Below are positions 19,308 to 26,344 of a stretch of DNA of 64,000 bases, in pieces. A model generated the notes under the pieces. The model saw only the letters and a program-made list of their open reading frames with translations, was not told the origin of the DNA and ran no database searches. Source of the stretch: Ramlibacter pinisoli. Lineage in GTDB: Bacteria > Pseudomonadota > Gammaproteobacteria > Burkholderiales > Burkholderiaceae_C. A program made the position numbers and the translations under genes. The stretch's first letter is position 1, and each line of letters opens with the position of its first letter. Location of the stretch: positions 682,001 through 746,000 of the forward strand of contig NZ_WSEL01000009.1 in the NCBI RefSeq assembly GCF_009758015.1, read 5' to 3'.

Positions 19308-19859
19308 ATGAGCAGATTCTTCGGCGAGATCCGCCAGGTGGCCTACCTCGTGCCCGACATCGAGGCGGCCATGCACCACTGGGCCAGCGTGCTGGGCGTC
19401 GGCCCCTGGTACTACAACCCGCGCGTGCCGATCCGCAACTACACCTACCGCGGCGAGCGCTACGAGCCGCACAACTCGGTCGCACTGGCCAACGCCGGCG
19501 GCCTGCAGATCGAGCTGCTGCAGACGCGCAACGACGTGCCGTCGATGTACCGCGATTTCCTGCGCGCCGGCCTGCAGGGCGTACAGCACGTGGCCTACTG
19601 GACCGAGGACTTCGACGCCGACCTGCGCCGGGCCGAGGAGGCGGGCTTCAAGGTCTGCATGGGCGGCGAGGTCGGCGAGCGCGGCCGCTTCGTGTATTTC
19701 GAGGAGAAGCCGGCGGGCAACGCCTTTCCCGGAACGGTGGTCGAACTGTCCGAGGTGGCCGGTCCCAAGGGCAAGCTGTTCCGGCTGATCCGCGAGGCGT
19801 CGCAGGGCTGGGACGGCCGCGACCCGGTGCGCCCCTTCCCCGACCTGGACACGCTCTGA
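19308..19859 (+). CDS. VOC-superfamily (glyoxalase-like) protein
   Basis: This is a 183-residue protein with two beta-alpha-beta-beta-beta modules typical of vicinal-oxygen-chelate enzymes: IRQVAYLVPDIEAAMHHWAS at the start and VQHVAYWTEDFDADLRRAEE in the second half. GTVVELSEV carries a likely metal-ligand Glu. The first-module His is replaced (RQVAYLV), so the metal site may be incomplete. It lies between the TRAP permease and the RuBisCO-like gene (stop and start 4 bp apart), suggesting an epimerase, isomerase or lyase step on the same substrate. The specific reaction is unknown. Confidence 0.8.
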   Translation: MSRFFGEIRQVAYLVPDIEAAMHHWASVLGVGPWYYNPRVPIRNYTYRGERYEPHNSVALANAGGLQIELLQTRNDVPSMYRDFLRAGLQGVQHVAYWTEDFDADLRRAEEAGFKVCMGGEVGERGRFVYFEEKPAGNAFPGTVVELSEVAGPKGKLFRLIREASQGWDGRDPVRPFPDLDTL

Positions 19860-19863
19860 CCCG

Positions 19864-21147
19864 ATGGCCGCCGACCGCTTCGAGGCCACCTACCTCATCG
19901 AAACCCCGCTGGATCCCGCGCACGTGGCGGAGGTCCTGGCCGGCGAACAGTCGTGCGGCACCTTCACCCGCGTCGACGGCGAGACCGATGCCCTGCGCGA
20001 GCGGGCGCGTGCCGTCGTCGAGTCGGTCGAGCTGCTGGACGTCGCCGAGCGCCCGTCGCTGCCCAACGGCTGGATGCAGCGGCGCGGCCTGTACGACAAG
20101 CCCCAGCGCTGGCAGCGCGCGCGCCTGCGCGTGAGTTTCCCGGTGGCCAACGTCGGCGCCAACCTGCCGACGCTGGCGGCCACGGTGTCGGGCAACCTGT
20201 ACGACCTGGGCGAGGTCACCGGCCTGCGCCTGGAAGCGCTGAAGCTGCCGGCGGCCTACCGGGCGCGCTTCGACCGCCCGGCCCAGGGCATCGCCGGCAC
20301 CCGGGCACTCACGGGCGTGCACGGCCGGCCCCTCATCGGCACCATCATCAAGCCCAATGTCGGCCTGTCGGCCGAGGAGACCGGCGAGCTGGTCGGGCGC
20401 CTGTGCGCGGCCGGCGTCGACTTCGTCAAGGACGACGAATGCTGCGGCGACCCCGACCATGCGCCGCTGGAGCAGCGCATCCGGGCCGTGATGCGGCGGG
20501 TGCGCGACCACGAGCAGCGCACCGGCAAGAAGGTCATGGTGGCGTTCAACATCAGCGACGAGACCGACGCCATGCGCCGCCACGCCGACCTGGTGCAGCG
20601 CGAGGGCGGCAGCTGCGTCATGGTCAGCCTCAACTGGTGCGGCTACTCGGCGGTCCAGACGCTGCGGCGCCACACGCCACTGGCCATCCACGCGCATCGC
20701 AACGGCTACGGCGCCCTCTCGCGCCACCCGCTGCTCGGCTTCTCGTTCCAGGCCTACCAGGCGCTGTGGCGGCTGGCCGGCGTCGACCACATGCACGTGC
20801 ACGGCCTGCAGGGCAAGTTCTCGCAGACCGACGACGAGGTCATCGAGTCGGCCCACGACTGCCTGGCGCCGCTGGCCGAGGGCCTGGACGACCGCGTGCT
20901 GCCCGCCTTCTCCAACGGCCAGTGGGCCGGCACCGTGCCCGCGACCTGGGACGCGGTGCGCACCGACGACCTGCTGTTCATGGCCGGCGGCGGCATCCTG
21001 GGCCACCCGGACGGCGCGGCCGCCGGCGTCGCCAGCATCCAGCAGGCCTGGGACGCGGTGCAGCACGGCGAGTCGCTGTCCGACCGCGCCGCGCGCTCGC
21101 CCGACCTGCGCCACGCGCTCGACTTCTTCGGCAAGAAGGCCGGATGA
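19864..21147 (+). CDS. RuBisCO-like protein, OiaX-like
   Basis: This 427-residue member of the RuBisCO large-chain superfamily keeps the residues for enolate chemistry: Lys163 in GTIIKPNVGL, the KDDE motif (carbamylated Lys189, Asp191, Glu192), His278-Arg279 in IHAHRNGYG, a loop-6-like Lys in HGLQGKF and a Gly-rich AGGGILGH phosphate site. It overlaps a DUF1537 kinase gene by 4 bp. Established knowledge: in D-apionate catabolism OiaK phosphorylates 3-oxo-isoapionate and the RuBisCO-like OiaX converts the product to 3-phosphoglycerate and glycolate. The same kinase/RLP pairing here supports an analogous transcarboxylase/hydrolase role. The identity of the substrate is inferred, not shown. Confidence 0.8.
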   Translation: MAADRFEATYLIETPLDPAHVAEVLAGEQSCGTFTRVDGETDALRERARAVVESVELLDVAERPSLPNGWMQRRGLYDKPQRWQRARLRVSFPVANVGANLPTLAATVSGNLYDLGEVTGLRLEALKLPAAYRARFDRPAQGIAGTRALTGVHGRPLIGTIIKPNVGLSAEETGELVGRLCAAGVDFVKDDECCGDPDHAPLEQRIRAVMRRVRDHEQRTGKKVMVAFNISDETDAMRRHADLVQREGGSCVMVSLNWCGYSAVQTLRRHTPLAIHAHRNGYGALSRHPLLGFSFQAYQALWRLAGVDHMHVHGLQGKFSQTDDEVIESAHDCLAPLAEGLDDRVLPAFSNGQWAGTVPATWDAVRTDDLLFMAGGGILGHPDGAAAGVASIQQAWDAVQHGESLSDRAARSPDLRHALDFFGKKAG

Positions 21148-22490
21148 ACCCGACGGAGACGGCACTCCGGCTGGGCTGGTACGGCGACGACTTCACCGGC
21201 GCCACCGACACGCTGGCCGTGCTCACGCAGGCCGGCCTGCGTGCGATGCTGTTCCTGGGCGTGCCCGCCGAGCCGCAGCTGGCGCGGGCCGCCGCCGCGC
21301 TCGGCGGCCCGCTCGACGCGGTGGGCATCGCCGGCGCCGCCCGCTCCATGGCGCCCGCGGCGATGGCGCGCGAGCTGGAACCGGTGGGCGCCTTCTTCGC
21401 CCGCCTGGCGCCACCTGTGCTGCACTACAAGGTCTGCTCCACCTTCGACAGCGCGCCGGGCATCGGCAGCATCGGCGGCGCCCTCCGCACACTGCGGCCG
21501 CACGTCGACCAGGCCGTGGTGCCGGTCGTCGGCGGCCAGCCCAGCCTGGGCCGCTACTGCGCCTTCTCCAACCTGTTCGCGGCGGCCGGCCGCGGCGGCG
21601 CGGTCGAGCGGCTCGACCGGCATCCCACGATGCGCCAGCACCCGACCACGCCGATGGACGAGGCCGACCTGCGCCGGCACCTCGCGGCGCAGGGGCTGGA
21701 GCCGATCGCGGCGCTGCACTACCCGGCCTACGCCCTGCCCGACGCCGCGCAGGATGCCGCCTTCGCCGCGCACGTCGCCGCGGGCGCACAGGCCGTCGTG
21801 CTGGACGTTGCCGACCCCGGCCACCTCGCGCCCGTCGGCCGCCTCCTGTGGCAGCAGGCGCAGGCCGGCCGCCTGCTGGCCGTGGGTGCCAGCAGCGTCG
21901 CCCAGGCGCTGGCCGCGCACTGGCAGCAGTGCGGCACGCTGGCCGCCGCGCCGGCCGCCACCGCCCCCCTGGCTGCGGCCAGCGGACCGGTGCTGGTCTT
22001 CGCCGGCAGCCTGTCGCCGGTGACGGCGCGCCAGGTGCGAGCCGCGACGTCCTACGAGCGCATCGCCCTCGCGGCCGCCGATCTCCTCGACGCCGGCGCC
22101 AGCGAAACAGCCGGGGTGCGCATCCGCCAGGCCCTCGCCGCCGGCCGGCACGTCCTGGCCTATACGGCGCCGGCCGACGCCGCCGGCGCCGACACCACGC
22201 AGGCGGCCGCACTGGCCGCGGCCAGCGCGCGCTTCGTGCGCCGCCTGCTCGACCAGCAAGCCGCCGCCGGTGCACCGCTGCGCCGGGTGGGCATCGCCGG
22301 CGGCGACACCTCCAGCCTGGCGACCCAGGCGCTCGGCCTCTGGGGGCTGTCGTACCGCGGCAGCCTGGGTGCCGGCGTCGCCATCAGCCGCACCCACGCC
22401 GACGCACCCGCGCTGGATGGCATCGAGCTGATGCTCAAGGGCGGGCAGATGGGGGGCGACGAGGTGTTCGAGCAGTTGCTGGGCCGGTGA
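21144..22490 (+). CDS. Four-carbon acid sugar kinase family (DUF1537), OiaK-like
   Basis: This is a 448-residue cytosolic ATP-dependent sugar-acid kinase. The N-terminal substrate domain starts with YGDDFTGATDTLAVL, the DUF1537 hallmark, followed by YKVCSTFDSAPGIGSIG. The C-terminal nucleotide domain includes VFAGSLSPVTARQ, GGDTSS and ELMLKGGQMGGDEVFEQLL. The start ATG overlaps the stop of the RuBisCO-like gene (ATGA). No PdxA2-type dehydrogenase accompanies it, which argues against the D-threonate/erythronate pathway and for an OiaK-type 3-oxo-isoapionate-like substrate. The middle part is unusually Ala-rich, reflecting genome composition. Confidence 0.83.
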   Translation: MNPTETALRLGWYGDDFTGATDTLAVLTQAGLRAMLFLGVPAEPQLARAAAALGGPLDAVGIAGAARSMAPAAMARELEPVGAFFARLAPPVLHYKVCSTFDSAPGIGSIGGALRTLRPHVDQAVVPVVGGQPSLGRYCAFSNLFAAAGRGGAVERLDRHPTMRQHPTTPMDEADLRRHLAAQGLEPIAALHYPAYALPDAAQDAAFAAHVAAGAQAVVLDVADPGHLAPVGRLLWQQAQAGRLLAVGASSVAQALAAHWQQCGTLAAAPAATAPLAAASGPVLVFAGSLSPVTARQVRAATSYERIALAAADLLDAGASETAGVRIRQALAAGRHVLAYTAPADAAGADTTQAAALAAASARFVRRLLDQQAAAGAPLRRVGIAGGDTSSLATQALGLWGLSYRGSLGAGVAISRTHADAPALDGIELMLKGGQMGGDEVFEQLLGR

Positions 22491-22531
22491 CGCAGTCGCT
22501 GTGGTAGCGTCCGCGCGACCGCCCGGCGACC

Positions 22532-23596
22532 ATGAAGAAGACCCCACCCGCTCCCGCCGCCGCCCCCCGGCCGCGGCCTCGCGCACGCGCCGAGGGCGGC
22601 GTCACGCTGCAGGACGTCGCCCGGCTGGCCGGCGTGTCGCCGATGAGTGCCTCGCGCGCGCTCAACACGCCGGCCCGGGTGTCGCAGGACATCCTGCAGC
22701 GCGTGCAGGAAGCGGTGGCGCGCACCGGCTACGTCCGCAACAGCCTGGCCGGCGCGCTGGCCTCGCGCCGCAGCCGGCTGGTGGCCGCGCTGGTGCCCAA
22801 CGTCGCCGGACCGGTGTTCCAGGACCTGATCCAGGCCCTGATCGCCGCGCTCGGCAGCGCTGGCTACCAGCTGATCCTCGCCCAGAGCGGCTACGGCGTC
22901 CTGCCCGACGACCTGCTCAACGCGGTGCTGGGCCAGCGGCCGGACGGTCTCGTGCTGGCCGGGGTCGTGCCGTCGGCCCAGGGCCGGCAACGCCTGCAGT
23001 CCGCCGGCCTGCCGGTGGTGGAAACCTGGGACATGGTGGCCGAGCCCGTGGACATGCTGGTGGGGTTCTCGCACGAGCAGATCGCGGGCGCCGTGGCCAC
23101 CCACCTGATCGCCGACGGCCGCCGACAGCTGGCCTTCGTGGGCGGTGAACATGCGCGCGCGCAGCGGCGCGCCCGCAGCTTCGTGTCGGCGGCGCTGGAC
23201 AAGCGCCGGACCGCCCGTGGCCACGCCGACGCCGTGGCCGTCGAATCGGTGCCGGCACCGGCCGACGTCCGCAGCGGACGCGACGCGCTGGCCCGCATCC
23301 TGGCGCGCCAGCCGAAGACCGACGCGGTGTTCTGCAGCTCCGACCTGCTGGCGCTCGGCGTGGTGACCGAGGCCCAGGCACGCGGGATCCGCATCCCCGA
23401 GCAACTCGCCGTGGTGGGCTTCGGCGACCTGTCCTTCGCCGCCGACGTGCTGCCGGCCCTGACCACGGTGCGCATCGACAGCGCCGCGATCGGCGCCACC
23501 GCGGCGCGCTTCATCGTCGAGCGGGCCGAGGGCCGGCCGGTCGCCGCGACCACGGTCGACGTCGGCTTCTCCATCGTCACGCGCGACACGGCCTGA
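22532..23596 (+). CDS. LacI-family transcriptional regulator (second)
   Basis: This is a 354-residue regulator of the GntR/LacI type. A Pro/Arg-rich leader precedes the HTH VTLQDVARLAGVSPMSASRAL and hinge RNSLAGALASRRSRLVA. The effector domain has VFCSSDLLALGVV and GFGDLSFAADVLPALTTVRI. It sits between the kinase gene and the enolase-superfamily gene on the same strand. The perfect palindrome GGTAGCGCTACC after its 3' end is a typical LacI-family operator. A GGTAGCG half-site at 22503-22509, upstream of its own start, suggests autoregulation. Confidence 0.9.
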   Translation: MKKTPPAPAAAPRPRPRARAEGGVTLQDVARLAGVSPMSASRALNTPARVSQDILQRVQEAVARTGYVRNSLAGALASRRSRLVAALVPNVAGPVFQDLIQALIAALGSAGYQLILAQSGYGVLPDDLLNAVLGQRPDGLVLAGVVPSAQGRQRLQSAGLPVVETWDMVAEPVDMLVGFSHEQIAGAVATHLIADGRRQLAFVGGEHARAQRRARSFVSAALDKRRTARGHADAVAVESVPAPADVRSGRDALARILARQPKTDAVFCSSDLLALGVVTEAQARGIRIPEQLAVVGFGDLSFAADVLPALTTVRIDSAAIGATAARFIVERAEGRPVAATTVDVGFSIVTRDTA

Positions 23597-23624
23597 CGCT
23601 GCTGGCCCAGCGTTGGCGACGGGC

Positions 23625-23650
23625 TATGATCGCGGTTTGGTAGCGCTACC
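23625..23650 (+). promoter_or_regulatory. -10 box and perfect LacI-type operator
   Basis: TATGAT at 23625-23630 is a good -10 box. Downstream at 23639-23650 lies the perfect palindrome GGTAGCGCTACC with the central CG expected for LacI-family operators. It ends 4 bp before the ATG of the enolase-superfamily gene, so a bound repressor would cover the start of transcription. No clear -35 box or Shine-Dalgarno is present. Confidence 0.65.
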
Positions 23651-23654
23651 CAAC

Positions 23655-24758
23655 ATGACCACTTCCACCGCAATCGCCTCCGTGGCCTGCCTGCAGGTGC
23701 GCCTGCCCTTCGACCATGGCGGCCCGGCGCCGCTCTTTGCCGGCAAGCCGCGCACCACCCTCGACAGCGCCTGGATCCGGGTCGAACTGGCCAACGGCCT
23801 GGTCGGCTGGGGCGAGTCCTACGGCGCCGACCTGGACGCCATGTCGTCCATCTTCCGCAACCGCGTGGCGCCGCTCGCGGCCGGCCGCGACGCGCTGGAC
23901 CCGGCGCTCACGGCCACGCTGGACCGGACGCTGCACAACATGGGCCGGTCCGGGCCCGTGACCCACGCCCTGAGCGGGCTCGACATCGCCCTGTGGGACC
24001 TGCGCGGCAAGCTGGCCGGCGTGCCGGTGTACCGGCTGCTGGGCGGTGCCCGGCGCACCCGCATCCCGGCCTACGCCTCGCTGCTGCAGTACTACGGCGA
24101 CACCGCGCTCGTGGCGCGCAACGTCGAGCAGTCACTGGCGGCGGGCTACGGCCAGATCAAGCTGCACGAGAAGACGCTGGACAGCGTGCGCGCCGCCCGC
24201 GCGGCCATGGGCCCCGGCGTGCCGCTGATGCTGGACACCAACTGCGCCTGGGATCGCCAGGGAGCGATCGCTGCCGTGACGGCCATGCGCGAGCACGACC
24301 TGCACTGGGTCGAGGAGCCCGTCTGGCCGCCCGAGGACGTGCCCTCGCTGCGGGCCGTGCGCGAGGCCACCGGCGTGCCCACCGCCGTCGGCGAGAACGC
24401 CAGCAGCCTGTTCGAGCTGCTGGACCTGGTGCGCTCCCGTTCGGCCGACCACGTGCAGCCCAGCGCCCTGAAGTCCGGCGGGCTGACCACGCTGAAGGCG
24501 GTGTCCGATGCCTGCGCCGGAACGCCCGTGCGCCACTCGCCGCAATCGGCCTTCTTCGGCCCCGGCTTCCTCGCCACCTTGCACGTGCTCGCCGCCCAGG
24601 AGCAGGAGGTCGCGGTGGAGCGCCTGTTCTGCGGGCTGGGCCACGTGCCCTACGCGCACAGCGTGCCGTTCGAGGGCGGCGCCTTCCATCTCAATGACCA
24701 GCCCGGCCTCGGCGCCGACCCCGAGCCGGACCTGCTGGCCGGCCCCTTCGTATCCTGA
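23655..24758 (+). CDS. Mandelate racemase/enolase superfamily enzyme
   Basis: This 367-residue enzyme probably abstracts the alpha-proton of a hydroxy-acid, acting as a sugar-acid dehydratase or racemase. The capping domain is followed by a TIM barrel with metal ligands Asp194 (LMLDTNCAW), Glu220 (HWVEEP) and Glu247 (VGENAS). The second-strand motif is KLH (Lys169-x-His171) instead of the usual KxK. A candidate catalytic His lies in TPVRHSPQS. The LacI-type operator directly upstream and the linked TctC receptor suggest inducible use of an organic acid. The substrate cannot be deduced from sequence alone. Confidence 0.85.
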   Translation: MTTSTAIASVACLQVRLPFDHGGPAPLFAGKPRTTLDSAWIRVELANGLVGWGESYGADLDAMSSIFRNRVAPLAAGRDALDPALTATLDRTLHNMGRSGPVTHALSGLDIALWDLRGKLAGVPVYRLLGGARRTRIPAYASLLQYYGDTALVARNVEQSLAAGYGQIKLHEKTLDSVRAARAAMGPGVPLMLDTNCAWDRQGAIAAVTAMREHDLHWVEEPVWPPEDVPSLRAVREATGVPTAVGENASSLFELLDLVRSRSADHVQPSALKSGGLTTLKAVSDACAGTPVRHSPQSAFFGPGFLATLHVLAAQEQEVAVERLFCGLGHVPYAHSVPFEGGAFHLNDQPGLGADPEPDLLAGPFVS

Positions 24759-24786
24759 TTCCCCAGCGCCCCCTCCCGGAGACACC

Positions 24787-25779
24787 ATGCATTCCAGATC
24801 CCACGTGCGCTGCTCGCGCCGGTCCCTCCTTCGCCTCGGCGCCGCGGCGTGCGCGGCTGCGGCCTTCCCGCTCACCGCCGGGGCGCAGTCTGGCACCGGC
24901 AAGGTCATCGTCCCCTACGCACCGGGCGCGGCCACCGACACGCTGGGCCGGCTGATGGCCGACCTGCTCGGGACGGCCACCGGCACCAGGTACATCGTCG
25001 ACAACCGCGGCGGCGGCGCGACCCAGATCGGGACCAAGGCGGTGGCCACTGCGGCGCCGGACGGGCTGACGCTCGGCTTCATCGACACCGCCTTCGTCAT
25101 CAATCCCGGCCTGTTCGGCAGCGCCCTGCCCTACGACACGCGGCAGGACTTCGCCCCCGTCTCGCTGATGGCCACCGCGCCGCTGGTGCTGGTGGTGCAC
25201 CCCTCGGTCGCTGCCAAGACCGTGGCCGAGCTCGTCGCACTGGCCAAGGCACAGCCCGGCAAGCTGGTCTACGGATCGGCGGGCGCCGGCAGCGCGCCCC
25301 ACCTGGCCGGCGAGCAGCTGCGCCAGGCCGCCGGCATCGACATCATCCACGCGCCCTACCGCGGCGGCGCCACGGTGCTGAACGACCTGCTGGCCGGGCA
25401 CATCCAGTTCGGCTTCACCACCGTGCCGACGATGCTGCAGCACATCCGCGCCGGGTCGGTCCGTGCCCTCGCGGTGACCAGCGCGACGCGCGCCGGGCAG
25501 CTGCCGCAGGTGCCCACGATGAAGGAAGCAGGCCTGCCGGCCGTCGACGCCTCGCCCCTGTTCGGCCTGGTCGCCCCGGCGAAGACACCCCAGCCGGTGC
25601 TGGAGAAGCTGGCCGCGGCGGCGCAGGCCGCCCGCAGTGGCACGGCCCAGGCCCGCCTGTCCGAGCTCGGCTTCACGCCGGTCGGCAGCTCGCCCGAGGA
25701 GTTCCGTGCCCGCATCGAGGCGGAGATCGCGAAATGGACGGCCGTGATCCGGGCCGGCAACATCAAGCCGGGCGAATGA
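24787..25779 (+). CDS. Tripartite tricarboxylate transporter (Bug/TctC) receptor
   Basis: This is a 330-residue periplasmic binding protein. A Tat-like SRRSLLRLG motif and a hydrophobic segment precede a cleavage site near AGAQS. Bug-family blocks follow: VIVPYAPGAATDTLGRLMA, VDNRGGGATQIG, GTKAVATAAPDG, YGSAGAGSAPHLAGEQ and HAPYRGGA. GGAGA precedes the ATG. No TctA/TctB permease genes are in the window, as is common for Bug receptors in Burkholderiales. It lies between the enolase-superfamily gene and a carboxymuconolactone decarboxylase-like gene, overlapping the latter by 4 bp. Confidence 0.9.
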   Translation: MHSRSHVRCSRRSLLRLGAAACAAAAFPLTAGAQSGTGKVIVPYAPGAATDTLGRLMADLLGTATGTRYIVDNRGGGATQIGTKAVATAAPDGLTLGFIDTAFVINPGLFGSALPYDTRQDFAPVSLMATAPLVLVVHPSVAAKTVAELVALAKAQPGKLVYGSAGAGSAPHLAGEQLRQAAGIDIIHAPYRGGATVLNDLLAGHIQFGFTTVPTMLQHIRAGSVRALAVTSATRAGQLPQVPTMKEAGLPAVDASPLFGLVAPAKTPQPVLEKLAAAAQAARSGTAQARLSELGFTPVGSSPEEFRARIEAEIAKWTAVIRAGNIKPGE

Positions 25780-26315
25780 GCGGCGACGACCGATTCCCGG
25801 CCGGCAAGGACCGGCTGGATGCGCAGCAGCTGGCCGCCTACGAGCGCATCCAGGCGCGCCGCGGCGCCGTCCCGGTGCCCTACCTGTCGCTGCTGGCCCG
25901 TCCCGACCTGGCCGAAGCCTTCGAGCAGTTCTCGGCCCTGGCCTGGCAGGGCCGCCTCACGACCGACGTGCAGGAGGCGATCTACCTGGTCACGGCCCGT
26001 GCCTACCGCTGCGCCCACCAGTGGCGCAACCACGAGAAGAAGGCGCTGGCGGCGGGCGTCGGTGCCGACACCGTCGCGGCCATCCGGGCCGGGCGGTTCG
26101 ACGCGCTCGGCGGTGCCACGCCCGAACTCGCGCGCTGCATCCGCTTCGCCGCCGAACTCCATGCGCACGACTCGGTCCCGGACGAGGTGTTCGACGCAGC
26201 CGCAGTGCAGGCCGACCCGGCCTGGATGTCGGAACTGGTGGGGTTCTGCGCCCTGGCCGCCTCGATCGCGGTGCTGCTGAACGTGCGCGAACGCGCCCCG
26301 GCCAACCTGTCCTGA
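25776..26315 (+). CDS. Carboxymuconolactone decarboxylase/AhpD-like protein
   Basis: This is a 179-residue all-alpha protein. The segment ARAYRCAHQWRNHEKKAL matches the CMD/AhpD core but lacks the peroxidatic CxxC pair; only one Cys and the His remain. It is therefore more like gamma-carboxymuconolactone decarboxylase relatives than AhpD peroxidases. Translation is coupled to the TctC gene by a 4-bp overlap. It is likely an accessory catabolic enzyme of the LacI-controlled operon; the exact reaction is unknown. The gene ends 29 bp from the convergent nicotinate dehydrogenase gene. Confidence 0.78.
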   Translation: MSGDDRFPAGKDRLDAQQLAAYERIQARRGAVPVPYLSLLARPDLAEAFEQFSALAWQGRLTTDVQEAIYLVTARAYRCAHQWRNHEKKALAAGVGADTVAAIRAGRFDALGGATPELARCIRFAAELHAHDSVPDEVFDAAAVQADPAWMSELVGFCALAASIAVLLNVRERAPANLS

Positions 26316-26344
26316 TCGGCACGCCGCGGACCGGCGCCCTCCCG

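Noticed and set aside
21144..22490. DUF1537 kinase as D-threonate or D-erythronate kinase
   Set aside because: Those pathways pair the kinase with a PdxA2-like dehydrogenase, which is absent; the pairing with a RuBisCO-like protein points to an OiaK-like role.
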